A stretch of DNA of 64,000 nucleotides. Source: Rhytidiadelphus loreus (Eukaryota > Streptophyta > Bryopsida > Hypnales > Hylocomiaceae). Positions 22,535-33,656 of the stretch are shown one piece after another. Where the stretch lies: positions 29,492,760 through 29,556,759 of the forward strand of contig OX344762.1 in assembly GCA_947034895.1 (NCBI GenBank), in the 5' to 3' direction. Each line of letters opens with the position of its first letter. The stretch's first letter is position 1. The position numbers and the translations under genes were made by a program. The notes beneath the pieces are model-generated. The model ran no database searches. It was given only the letters and a program-made list of their open reading frames with translations, and was not told the origin of the DNA.

Positions 22535-25007
22535 ATGGCGGACGCAGTTCCCGTGGCATATTTGCAGACGGGAGGCGTGAACCCGGACTGGCTGAACAAG
22601 GGCGACAATGCCTGGCAACTGACGGCGAGCACACTGGTGGGCATCCAGAGCGTCCCTGCGCTGGTCATCCTCTACGGCAGCATCGTGAAGAAGAAATGGG
22701 CCGTGAACTCGGCGTTCATGGCGTTCTACGCTTTCGCGGCCGTGCTGCTGTGCTGGGTGGGGTGGGCGTACAAGATGTCGTTCGGGGAGAAGCTCATCCC
22801 GTTGTGGGGAAAAGCCGGGACGACGCTGAGCTATAAGTACCTGCTGTCGCAGGCGGTGCTGCCTTCCACCGCGCATTACTACGCCAACGGCGACCTGGAA
22901 GTGGGAAACGTGACGCCGTTCTTCCCCATGGCCACGCTGGTGTACTTTCAGTTCGTGTTCGCGGCGATCACCTTGGTGTTGCTGGCGGGGTCGGTGCTGG
23001 GACGCATGAGCTTCCGAGCGTGGATGGTGTTCGTGCCGCTGTGGTTGACGTGCTCATATACTGTCGGCGCCTTCAGTCTCTGGGGGGGAGGGTTTTTGTG
23101 GCAATGGGGGGTCATTGACTATGCCGGTGGTTATGTCATTCATCTCTCATCTGGCGTGGGTGGATTCACCGCTGCTTACTGGGTAAGATCGAAAATCTAG
23201 CATGTGATCACATTCGTTAAAATGACGTGTTTCAGGTTTTCAAATTTTCAGTAGTGCAATGTAGAAAAAATTTAGGTTGGTATAGATCAGAGGTTCAGGT
23301 AGATATCTAGCATATGGTCATATTCGTGATACACAACTTGGGAGTTTTAAGTGTTCACCCATGGAGAAATGGAACAGAGTTTAGCATCTCAATTGAACCG
23401 TTAGCACCTCCTAAGTGGTAAACTCCGACACTCCGTTTCATTACCATGAAGGTGAACTCTTAAAAACTCCCTGGCGAAAATGATGTATTTTAGAGCGCCA
23501 AATTTGTAGCATTGCAGTATAAATTTTTTTAGGACTGGTATAGATCTGCGGTTTAGAGTTGGGAGACTGAAACACAACCAATGTCACTGCAATACTACCA
23601 TTTTCACAAGCACAAAGCTATTGTCAATGTTCCGACTTTGTGTAGGTAATGTAGTCGATCGACCTCTTACCGACTCGAGGAATTGACGTACAATATTAAT
23701 GATACATTGATATCCTGCAGGTTGGGCCCAGGCTGACGAAAGACCGCGAGCGTTTCCCTCCCAATAACGTACTGCTGATGCTGGCCGGAGCAGGTTTGCT
23801 GTGGATGGGATGGGCGGGCTTTAACGGCGGTGCCGCATTGGCTGCCAATTTAATCGCCTCCATTGCCGTCATGAACACCAATATTTGCGCCTCGACTAGC
23901 TTGCTGGTGTGGACGTGCTTGGACGTGCTGGTCTTTGGAAAACCGTCCGTGATTGGCGCCGTACAAGGAATGATTACCGGCCTGGTCGTCATCACCCCCG
24001 CTGCAGGTACCTTAGCTAGTTCGTATTTCGTCCAAGCATGCCATCATAACATATGATCTCATTCTCGTCAAATGGCGAATTCGGTAATATTGGCGCACAA
24101 TTGAGTTTCACACCTAGCTGGAACCTCTGCTCTGTAGCATCCTAGTTTTGATCATAACTTTGGCACTTTAAAAAAATGACTCCAACTCTGGACACTTGAA
24201 CCTCACAAGCACAAGCACAAGCACAGAGGAGTTTTCAGAGCTTACCGTGGAGGAAATGAAACGGAGTTGACCATCTCCATTGAACCATTACCACCTCCTG
24301 AGTGGTAAAGTTGGTTTCATTTCCTCCATGATAAACTCTTTAAATTATTCCCTTATGAATCTTAATGTAGGGTTCCGAAACAGTCATGCTATTTTAACGA
24401 GGATGAGCGTCTACAGTATCTCCTTGGTTGCATGTGAAGTGGGATTATCTGAGGTGATGACCCAATGTCTGAGTTCAGGTTTGGTGCAAGGTTGGGCGGC
24501 GCTGGTGATGGGTATCTGCGCGGGTTCGGTCCCTTGGTTCACGATGATGGTGGTGCACAAGCGCTCCAGCATCCTCCAAAAGGTGGACGACACCTTGGCG
24601 TGTTCCACACGCACGCCGTGGCGGGCTTGGTGGGCGGCTTGCTGGTGGGCTGCTTCGCGGAGCCCACGCTGTGCAACTACTTCCTGCCCGTGACCAACGA
24701 GCAGGGCGCATTCTACGGCGGCGTGGGCGGCAAGCAGCTGGGCAAGCAGGTCACCGGCGCGCTCTTCATCATCGGCTGGAACGCCGTGACCACCAGCGTC
24801 ATACTCAACGCCATCCGCCTGGTGATGCCGCTGCGCATGACCAACGAGCACCTCATGGTCGGAGACGACGCCGAGCACGGGGAGGAGGCGTACGCGCTCT
24901 GGGGCGACGGGGAGAAGTACGATATGTCCAAGCATGGGGCCTCCGAAGCGGACATCTCCAACCACGGATTGGTCGATGACAATAGACGGCCCACGGTCTC
25001 ACTCTAG
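22535..25007 (+). CDS. AMT2: Ammonium transporter, AMT2/MEP type (3 exons, one frame break)
   Basis: Exons are 22535-23182, 23721-24006 and 24479-25007, with GT-AG introns. The product is about 487 residues, normal for the family. It is a polytopic plasma-membrane channel-type transporter that moves ammonium or ammonia. Visible signatures are [14 protein letters not shown] (pore histidine about H203, recruitment-site aspartate about D195), FTAAYWVGPR across the first splice junction, and the second pore histidine in FHTHAVAG. The cytosolic tail carries the conserved [11 protein letters not shown]. This sequence is closer to plant AMT2 than to AMT1. The start ATGGCGGACG is the first in frame with the conserved N-terminal helix. 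The oddity is that exon 3 loses frame at about 24596: TTGGCG stands where family alignment expects one more G to give Leu-Gly-Val-Phe-His. With no room for an intron, this is either an inactivating deletion or a base missed in a G run. All other parts look intact. Confidence 0.93.
23340..23471. mobile_element. Foldback MITE in AMT intron 1
   Basis: The left end GGGAGTTTTAAGTGTTCACC is the inverse of the right end (GGTGAACTCTTAAAAACTCCC, read in reverse). Inside, ATGGARAAATGRAAC-GAGT is mirrored as well, leaving a short loop containing CACCTCCTAAGTGG. The length is about 132 bp. A related copy lies in intron 2. Confidence 0.7.
24228..24352. mobile_element. Foldback MITE in AMT intron 2
   Basis: This is the same family as the intron-1 element: CCATTGAACC-TTA, CACCTCCTGAGTGGTAAA and a mirrored GGAGGAAATGAAAC are shared. 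It sits just after a short (ACAAGC)n run at about 24205-24224. Confidence 0.65.
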
Positions 25008-26371
25008 ATCCAGCCAGCCACACTTTCCTTTTATTAATGAATTCACCCGCGCCGGCCCGCGAGCTCCCGATGTTAATGAATTTTCCAGAACTGAAACATG
25101 AACCATAAAAACAAGCTAAGAGTTAGATGATCAGCACGCTTCATGATCTCTGTTAGTAGGTGTATTTGTAGAATTTAATACTGCTGGGATCTGCGGCGAA
25201 GAATCTGCACAGTTCGCCTTTCAGATGGGATGGCGGTGTTGTATCTAGAACTGTATTCTATTGTAATGGACATTCAATTTGTGGGAAATTTGCTTCCTTC
25301 AGATGTCGACTCGTGTCATAAGTTCTCACTGTCCATATGTACGCGAGAGAGATCTGGGTTCCAGTAGTGAGGTGCCTTACTTGGAAGTAGGATGGTTTTC
25401 ATTGTCATGATTTCCCAAATAATGACGCATTCCGAAAAGGGTTCTCAACTAGGAACTGGTTTGAGGCACTCAGTTGAAATCTGATTTTGAAATGTCAATC
25501 TTAACTTAGATTTTAGAGTTCCAGCTGAGGTTTTTAGAAAAGATCTATGCAATAGAACCGGAGCGATTTTAAATGCACACCTGAAACTGTAAGTGGATTA
25601 ACACGTTCATCTCAAATCTCAAAATCTATTCCAGTTATACATTCTATAGCGATGAGGTTTCAGTTTGGCAGCGAAATCGATCCCCTGTGAGCATTTGAAA
25701 TTCTCAAGTTCAGCACTTGAACATCACAGTTTTGGCAAACTGAAATTCGTCAATATACGAGGTTTCAGAGCTCTGATTCTCGATTCATGTGTAATAAAAT
25801 TGTGATACTGACTGTACTACGAGGTTTCAGAGCACGGATTCTCAATAAATGTGTAATAAGCTTGTGAGGCTGACTGTTCTGCACGCGAACTCCCTCGAAT
25901 CAAGTTTTTTTGAGACATGTTAAAGGTTCACTTGATGAGACTGGACACTTCCGAATATGTGCACAGGAGTCTACTCTGAGCGCAGGACAAGGAGGAATAT
26001 GTGCTCCAGAAGAACTCTCTTGCAACGTAAATGTGACAAGCAAGTAAATGGGCAATTTCGTTAAAATGATGGTTCAGCGGACTAACTAGGGCATGAGATC
26101 TTGCGGAAGACAACGGTGGGGGCAATGCCATACGTAAATGAGTGGTGATTTGGGCACGCATGGGACACAATCGATGTTTATATGAGATGAATAGGTGCCT
26201 CAATACACCTCGGTATCCATTCCTTCATGTACAAATGCCAATGGAATACCACCATTTTAATGAAATTGCCTATGTAAACATTAAATAGACTCTCTTTATT
26301 TGCTCAAGAAAAATCTAGAGACCACGAGGATACTATTTGCCATTTCCATTTCACCTCTATGAGGAGTCACT
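25008..26371. other. 3' flank of AMT, no gene recognised
   Basis: The stretch contains a 61-bp-spaced direct repeat at about 25758-25880 (ACGAGGTTTCAGAGC, then GATTCTC and ATGTGTAATAA). The minus-strand frame at 25928-26203 has no recognisable content. Confidence 0.4.
26364..26371. repeat. Left 8-bp target-site duplication of the hAT element
   Basis: GAGTCACT directly abuts the left terminus. The right copy at 40550-40557 is GAGTCAGT, a 7/8 match. An 8-bp duplication is the hallmark of hAT insertion. Confidence 0.85.
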
Positions 26372-26560
26372 CAGGGTTGTCATACCGGACGGGTCGGAGT
26401 GATCGGACAGGACGGACGGACGGGCGAACCGGACCGGACGGGCGGACGGGTCGGACGCTTCGGACACCTTTCATTTTTGAAATTTTCCAACACTGAAATC
26501 AGGGCGCGGACGTTTTCGTCACGGCGGGGACGTCTTGGACAGGGCGGGGACGCATCAGTT
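26372..26560. repeat. Left terminal and subterminal GC-rich motifs of the hAT element
   Basis: After the 21-bp inverted repeat come many overlapping GGACGG/CGGACGGGC units. Then, at about 26500-26555, there are three GGCGSGGACGT-type motifs (GGGCGCGGACG, GGCGGGGACG, GGGCGGGGACG). The last type matches the internal arrays at 31.1, 32.4 and 37.6 kb. Confidence 0.8.
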
Positions 26561-27336
26561 TAATCCAAATTTTTGGAGAATTTTTGTACTTCATTTACGA
26601 ATTCTTGCTTTCATAGGGTGAAAAACATTTCCAGTATCTTTTTATAGGCAAATCCTTTGAACTTCAAATTTGACCCACATGTTATCAACATAGACATGAT
26701 CTCATGCCAAAAAATTCATGGCCGAATTTTGATTTCTCAATTTCTGGGAGTTGGTACTTGGTAGCATTGAAATTGTTTCTCTGAACCACAGAAGTACACA
26801 TGTTGGTACATTGTGAATATCTTTTTATGAGTAAATCTTCTGGCCTTGAAATTTAGCACACATGTTATTAGCAAAGAGATCATTTTGTGAAAAGAATTTC
26901 ATGTTTAAATAACAATTTTTCAGCCCTTCGGAAGGCATCAAAGATGATATTAGTGAATGTTTTTTTCTACGTGAATGCAAGGATAGTAATAAATTTAGTA
27001 CACCTTACTTACAACATTCAAAGTATACAATATAACTACACTCATGAATGTCATCTTCATGCATGGCAAATGCGATAATTCTACAAACACAATTGGAAAC
27101 TTTTTTATTTTAAATAACCAAAAACATTTTTATATTTCAAGCGTTGTTCAGTACAATAACAAGTTCACAACACAATGAATATACTGCTCTCAAGATACAC
27201 CTCCTCTTCTACTGGTTATCTAAGATTCTCCTTCTTCTTCTTGTAGATCTTCATTACTTCATGTTTCAATTAGTGCAAGTGTCTTGAACTCATGATGAAT
27301 GAAGGTCTACAGAACACAGATGCTGTCAGGTGCCCC
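26561..27336. other. Non-coding left part of the hAT element
   Basis: The stretch holds an imperfect direct repeat (about 26630-26720 and about 26815-26905, sharing ATCTTTTTAT, AAATCYT-TG-CTT and CACATGTTAT). No gene is visible. Confidence 0.5.
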
Positions 27337-30300
27337 TCAATTGTTGAAACGACTTGATCTGCGAACTTCTTGTGTACCCGGATCTGGTAATGCAACATCT
27401 CGAATGACCACATCATCATCTGCTGGTGCATCATCACAATCAGGGTCGTCTTCATCATCACCAACTTCACTAGTTCCACGTTCATCTTCTCCATCGTCAC
27501 CGTCTGTGGTCCACTGGTTTTCCACTTCCGAGTTCTCATTTCGAAGCTCCACAGCTGTTTGACCATGCCTATGACTACGTTTAAACTTCTTGTGCCGTTG
27601 AGCTCTAGGGTCCTCCGCGTCAGAATTTATAATGGGGCCTCCTTGTACTCGAGGAACGACATACGCTGGAGTGGACAAAGTTGGTCCTGGGACATACGTA
27701 TTCAAAAATGGCTCTATCACCACGTTTGGGTCTCGGACCCCAATTCCTAGAAGAGGGCGTTTAGGGGGCCTCGATGACGACGCTTCGTTATTGTTTCATC
27801 CACCTCTAATATCACGGCCTCCAATCGTTGCACGACCTCTTGCTCTTCCACGGACGAAACTCCTTCCACGTCCTTGTTGATATTCACCCATAGTGTGGTG
27901 AATTGCGGGTTGAAAGGCGGTACGGTGTCTACCACCCGTTGTAACATTTGAAATGCTTTGAGTCGTCATTGCAACATTTCCCACTGAGCCTAGCACTTCT
28001 TCGGAAGGTCGACAAGGAGCACTCGAAGTTGCGGGAGATGAAGGGTTAGAAATAATAGTATGCACTGCAACTGGTGGTGGTATATGGGCTTCGTCTTCAA
28101 GCGGGTCAGTAAACGCAAAAACATCATTGTGATCTAAATGTTCAGGGTCAAAACGCGTTCTTTCCACTGCATTAACCTCCACAACATGTCTTGTGATCGG
28201 TCGTGCCATCCTTGTATTTCCAATGTTTTGGCCATGGCGTCCTCCAACAACTCTGTTGCTATCGCGGCCCCCCACTCCTCTGGGCCCCCTATTGCCATCA
28301 CGATCGCAAACGGATCCTTCAGTATTCTGAGTTGCATTGTTCCTCAGATTCTCACTGCCATTTCCATTTCCCCCTTCGTTTTCCAAAGGGAGGTTGTCGT
28401 CATTGTTCGAGATAACATTATCATCATCGGCGTCCACTGCGGCCGGGTGATCACTCTCGGAAGACGATGACAAAGGTTGCACTTCAGAAACAACTACATT
28501 TTCATCGCCAATGGGTGTAGGACTTCGGCGAGGATCGGCTCCCCAAGGGCCCCAGTGACCAGGGAGGACTTCCTCTTCCACTTCATGACCATCTCCGTAG
28601 TAATTTCTAGCTTCTGCAAGGTGATCAGCCCCCGCCCTCCACAACTCTAGATTTGGTCGGTATTCTCGGGGTGCTCGGTTAGCTTCCACATCAGCCTCCT
28701 CTTCTTCCTCAGCTACCATCGCGTCAAATTCACGATTGCGTTCAGCCACTGGAACGGGGCCAAGGGCATCTGGATCAGAATCCTCCGAGAGGATATTAGC
28801 ATCATACCAACGAACAGGATCGGCCCCTGGTCTTTGCTGAAGTACACGGCTATTGGTATAAATATATACCAATGACTCAGCCTTCTCGGGGGCTAACCGA
28901 TTCCGGACCTTGTTGTGGACGAAGGAATACATACTCCAATTCCTTTCACATGAACATGCTGAACACGTCAATGACAAGATACGAACGGCAATCTTAGATA
29001 GTGCTCGATCTCCAACCCTGTCCCACCATTGGTGAGGAAGCATCTGTGTCGCTCGGATGTCAGGTGTCTCTGCTGCACTGTATGGCCCCATGCCCTCCTC
29101 GAATTCTGTTAATTCCGCCAACACGTTGTTAAACTCCACATCCACTACATTTTCCATTTTGCGGATGACTCGATACAATGCACGGAGTGCAACTCCATCA
29201 ACCCTAAGTGCCACGTTATCCAAGAGATACGGATTTAGAAGGGCCCCAGCATAGTGAACATCCGTAAACACCATGTCCCACCTGGATGTGAAAGACTCCT
29301 CCATGGTGGTGGCTATATCATCTCGTAGGTTGAAGGGTGGTCCTCTTAAAGAAAACACATGCGCCCTCAAATTGTGCATTACGAGCCACGCCCAACCCAT
29401 AGCTGGTTCTCGGCCATCAAATATGCGCAATGCCTTCAACACGTCTTCAGTCATGTGCACGTAATTTGCACATCGTTGCTAGAAGCCCACGTCTTCGATA
29501 GTTGACACCACATTACGTGAAGCTGTAGCTGCTTGCTCCGCATTTTGTCTGTCTCGCAGACCATCAAAGTAATTTTGAACGCGCGCATGGTCTTTTAACC
29601 GCAGAGTACTCCGCGAAGTTTTTCCAATCGCTACAACATGAGAAAATTACAAGCAAAGCGGGTTTCGCTGGGCACTACTAACTGAAAGGTCGGACTCAAC
29701 TCCCGGAATACCGACATGGTCGCGTGATGGTTCCGAATGTACTGGCACAATCTTCTTGCCCTCTGAATTAAATCTTTGAATTCTGGTACTTTGGCCCAAT
29801 CTTCCAACATGAGATCCAAAGCATGTGCCATGCACCCCTGCTTGAAAATGTGTGGATACGTGCGAACGATATCATCCAATGCTCCAAGCATATTCGCTAC
29901 ATTATCCGTACAAACTTGTGTCACGTACTTTGAACCCACTTTCTCAATGAATACCTTCATCTGGTCCGCTATGTAGCACATGGACTTCTTTTGCCCAGTG
30001 GTGTCAATGGCCCCCAAAAATACATCACCGGTAGGGCACGACATCATTACATTCATTAGAGGCCTCCGGTTCACGTCATCCCAGCCATCAGTGCATATTG
30101 TCACCCATAATGTTTCACTGCAAAACCAACTTTGGTTTCAATTTGCTTCTCGATCTGCAACCTCTTCGGTTCAATCAATTTCGTCCTGAACTGATGGTAA
30201 GAAGGTGGACTGTATTCAAACCTTGCCATTGAGGTTGCCCTCACTGCCTCAATAAAGGCTGGATTTCTTGCCACATTAAATGGCACGTTCGCCTCGTAAA

Positions 30301-30817
30301 AAAATGATGCCCACTTGTCATCCAATTCCTTCCTCTTCGCAACATTAAAAACATCGTTCATACGTTGCTAAAGTAATGACCCAGATCTTGTGGAATTTGA
30401 TGCAGCGAGACTTTGGGACCTCTGTATTGCATCATTCCCTTTAGGGAGAGTAACCCCTTCAGCTTGGGCGTCACCTGAACCCCCTCCCGTCACTTCGTTT
30501 TGAAAGGATTGGCTTGAACTTGCAACTGGAGTTGCTCTTGATGGACCAGTGGGAATTGATTCTCCTTCATACATGTCCTCGGGGCTCAATCGTTGAGGAA
30601 CAAAGTTTGCACAATTTGCAAATCGGTGGCGCATGGCTCGCGTTGCATTACGACAAATTGACCTCTCGGACTTCGCGCCATATCCAAAGTGAGCAAAAGC
30701 GCGCTCGCGTTTATAGGTGAATGTTGCATTGCAAAATACACAACTCACTTTCCCCCCGTTCTCAGAGAAATTATACCACGGTTCCCATTCTTTTGTTTGC
30801 TTTCGTTGACTTCCCAT
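27337..30817 (-). pseudogene. hAT transposase (BED finger, DUF659, dimerisation domain), decayed
   Basis: Translation from ATG 30817 begins MGSQRKQTKEW and shows a BED-type zinc finger (VSCVFCNATF, then H and C ligands). DUF659 follows with CTDGWDDVNRRPL, VCTDNVANM and GCMAHALDLMLEDW (likely catalytic Asp positions). Next come PSETRFACNFLML and the C-terminal dimerisation block (ILSLTCSACSCERNWSMYSF, then HNKVRNRL) near 28.85-29.0 kb. Beyond it lies an unusual tail of about 500 residues, acidic and Ser/Asn-rich, with an RG-rich stretch (GRGRSFVRGRARGR). In-frame stops lie at 30368, 29631, 29479 and 27796, with frame slips near 30103 and 29597. The intact gene would have encoded about 1,160 residues. 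Most stops are explained by single C-to-T or G-to-A changes (Gln, Trp and Arg codons), indicating decay. Confidence 0.9.
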
Positions 30818-31082
30818 TGCGTTCACGACAAATGCAAACGTTTTCTTGGAGGAGGTAGAACTGTAGAAGAGGCTATTACACCAAATGAAAAGGACAAAAT
30901 AGTAGTTAGCGCCAATCAACTGCTTGAACTGACTTTTACATCACCTCAACAGCTAACTAGGGCCATTTGTCACCCAAGTAGACTCCCAAGGAGCTCAAAG
31001 TGAATTGAAGTCCAAGATGATGAGGCCAAGATGACAAATGTAAAGAAGTCAATCCAACAAGCTTGGCTTTATAGCTTGGGAG

Positions 31083-31195
31083 TGTAGGGGCGCGGACCTC
31101 TTCTGCAGGGGCAGGGACGTCAGGGGCGCGGACGTCATACAATTCCGACGCGTCCACGCCCCGACGAGACGCGTCCACGGACGGCAGGAGGGGGA
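31083..31195. repeat. Internal GC-motif cluster 1
   Basis: Forward units (GGGGCGCGGAC, GGGCAGGGACGTCA, GGGGCGCGGACGTCA) are followed by reversed units (GACGCGTCCACGCCCCGACG), forming a loose palindrome. It lies about 0.27-0.38 kb upstream of the transposase start. Confidence 0.75.
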
Positions 31196-31228
31196 GGTCC
31201 TACCATAGACTTTGGTACGAATTCCGTG

Positions 31229-31450
31229 GTGGGATTCTTCCTTCCCATAGAGAGAGGAGAATCCACTAATGTAGTCAGCTCTTAATTTGAGCACGGGGAA
31301 TATCTTCAAGTCAATGGTTGCATTAAGAGGTCCAACTACTTTTTGAGTTCAATGACAACGTATTAAAGCATGTCACTCCCTTCTTGAGGCCAAATTTCAA
31401 GTTCTTGCCTTCATCAAGCACTTGAGAAGTAGGACCCATGTAAAGTTGGA
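31229..31450. repeat. Direct duplication A, copy 1 (copy 2 about 32520-32730)
   Basis: Both copies start GGGATTCTTCCTTCCCAT and share TTAATTTGAGCWCGGGGAAT, AAGTCAATGG and the block ending CCAACTACTTTTTGAGTT. Each copy is preceded by a GC-motif cluster, so the duplicated unit includes the cluster. Confidence 0.8.
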
Positions 31451-31841
31451 ACCCAAAATAAAAATAGAAAATGAAATTGAACTTCCAAACAAGAAAGAAT
31501 AAATTTGTGTAACTAAAATCCCAAAGGATTTCGAGTCCTAATGAAAGTCAAGGTACATAATTGTTTAAATTCAAGTTCAAAGTTTATATTTCATTCTTAT
31601 TAAGAAAAGATGTTTGTGATTTTGGATTTGAAGTTTACAAATCAAACTATTACCAACGTATACTTCTCAAGCTTTTGGTTTAAGTCTTCATTTTTTAAAT
31701 ACAAAGCTACAAGGTTTTGGATTTAAATCAAATACAAATCATAATGCTTTAGAATATGCTTGAAGGGGTTTTTTCCGTGAAAAAGGGTACAAGGATTTAG
31801 GGCTTAAAGACTTGAACCAAAATTTCTTGTAATGGGTAAAA

Positions 31842-31934
31842 TAGGAGGGGTGGGTATTGAAATGAAATACTAGTTAAGTGATTTTTTAATTCAAGGGCAA
31901 CGGTTCATTTCATTATTTTGGGTATGGGGATAGC
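31842..31934. repeat. Exact 93-bp direct repeat, copy 1 (copy 2 at 32068-32160)
   Basis: The two copies, 226 bp apart, appear identical over 93 bp from TAGGAGGGGTGGG to GGGGATAGC. This is the youngest duplication visible in the element. Confidence 0.9.
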
Positions 31935-32067
31935 GAAGTGGTTTGGGTCTTTGGGAATGAAATGAAGCAAAATTGTTTATGATTTCAAATATTCAATCAT
32001 TAGACTCCACCCTCTAATTTGTGTAATGGGATCCTAGAGCTCTAAACTCTAAAGCAAGTCTAGGACT

Positions 32068-32160
32068 TAGGAGGGGTGGGTATTGAAATGAAATACTAGT
32101 TAAGTGATTTTTTAATTCAAGGGCAACGGTTCATTTCATTATTTTGGGTATGGGGATAGC
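32068..32160. repeat. Exact 93-bp direct repeat, copy 2
   Basis: Identical to 31842-31934. It runs straight into the GGAGGGAGTTCAA tandem array. Confidence 0.9.
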
Positions 32161-32167
32161 AAACCCT

Positions 32168-32320
32168 TGGAGGGAGTTCAAAATTGGCTTGGAGGAAGTT
32201 CTTGGAGGGAGTTCTTGGAGGGAGTTCAAAATTGGCTTGGAGGGAGTTCAAGGAGGGAGTTCAAGGAGGGAGTTCAAGGAGGGAGTTCAAGGAGGGAGTT
32301 CAAGGAAGGAGTTCAAAATT
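32168..32320. repeat. GGAGGGAGTTCAA tandem array
   Basis: About ten copies of a 13-bp unit occur, some separated by AATTGGCTT. The array creates several overlapping open frames rich in GGSSRREF-type repeats that should not be annotated as proteins. Confidence 0.85.
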
Positions 32321-32339
32321 GCAATTGCAATTGGAATTG

Positions 32340-32455
32340 GAATCCGCGGCCGGACGTCCGCGCCCTGGCAGGACGTCCCCGCCCTGACTTCACGTCCCCG
32401 CCTTGACGGGACGTCCACGCCTTGACGTCCCCGCCCTCACGCCCTGACCTCGGAT
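32340..32455. repeat. Internal GC-motif cluster 2 (reverse orientation)
   Basis: At least five units of the GTCCCCGCCCTG / GTCCGCGCCCTG / GTCCACGCC type lie in the orientation opposite to the 37.6-kb array. Confidence 0.8.
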
Positions 32456-33656
32456 GCAAGAACTCTCTCCACCAACGACGGGGGGGAATGGAATTGACCT
32501 TGAGATTTGGAATTAGCATGGGATTCTTCCTTCCCATGGAGAGAGGGAAAGAGGGAAACCAATTAATGCAGTCAGCCATTAATTTGAGCTCGGGGAATTT
32601 CTTGAAGTCAATGGCTGTATTAAGAAGTCCAACTACTTTTTGAGTTGAAAGAGAATTCATGGAAAGATGTGTCTCCTTCATGTATCGCCCTTGTTCTTCT
32701 TCGCTTCTCCAAGGACTTGAGAAATAGTCCCCACACCCCAAAAATGGGATTTCTAGAGAATTAAAACTAAGTTGCACACTTTCAAGAAAACAAATATAAT
32801 GAGATGCTAGAAGTTTTAGGATTTGTAATGGTAAACAAGGTACTCTATTTTGAAAATTCAAGTTGAAGACTCAAAGGATGAATGTTATAGTTCTCCAAAA
32901 TAGAAGCTAAAAGGGTTTGGAATTCCAAAAAAAAGGGTTTTAGAAATGTTTCAACGAAATTTAAGAGAATTTGAGCAAGTATGGAAATTTGGGGTATTCA
33001 ATGATAACAATTTCAGAAAATTTGAGCAAGTATGGAATGTATTTGAATTTCTTTATAGAAGCATACCAAAAAAAATCCTACTATATTTAGGATAGTAGGA
33101 TGTGTGTAATTAATTATAACAAATATTGACTGTTCAAATTTTAGCTTATAAGAATTTCGGATGATGAATGGTGGAGGCAGAAAATTGTGGTTATTCTATG
33201 AATTCATTCTTCATGGCAAGTTGGCTAAATGAGTACATGACTACATGCTTCAACATTTTTACAACAATACAACTTTCCCAAAACAATTCCACTCTAATAT
33301 ATATTTTGTAATTCATATAATTTTATTTCCACCTTTACCTTTAAGAAATCAGAATAATTTTACTTTTATTCCTAAATTATTGTAAAAACAAAAAATAAGA
33401 AGAAAAAATATCGGAGGAATTAGCAAAATGTATATAAATTTTGTATATCAATTACATAAAAGGATTCATTTGGTTTCAACTTCAAGTTTAGGTCTTTAGG
33501 ACGTCAACTCGTCAAGAGGGAATTCGACTTCAAGTTGTTTCACTTATTTGATACTTTGATGTGGCTTTCTTTTGTGTGAAAAATAAAATAAGCAATTGGA
33601 TTTTTTTTGGTTCACCTCCATTACTACTTGCACCTCCCCCCCAAATTTCAAATTAA

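Noticed and set aside
22414..22876. Minus-strand open frames opposite AMT exon 1, and similar ones opposite exon 3
   Set aside because: They are shadows of GC-rich codons in the real transporter exons and have no recognisable content.
29479..29640. An intron to explain the break after FLML in the transposase
   Set aside because: Protein-like sequence continues in an overlapping frame right after the stop (RLEKLR, then KDHARVQNYFDGL), leaving no room for an intron.
29479..30370. Two transposase stops both read TAG followed by CAACG, resembling a readthrough context
   Set aside because: Two further stops and two frame slips in the same gene, explained by simple transitions, make decay far more likely than programmed readthrough.
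32144..32425. Overlapping open frames with GGSSRREF-like repeats
   Set aside because: All frames arise from the 13-bp GGAGGGAGTTCAA tandem array followed by a GC-motif cluster, with no domain and no conserved start.
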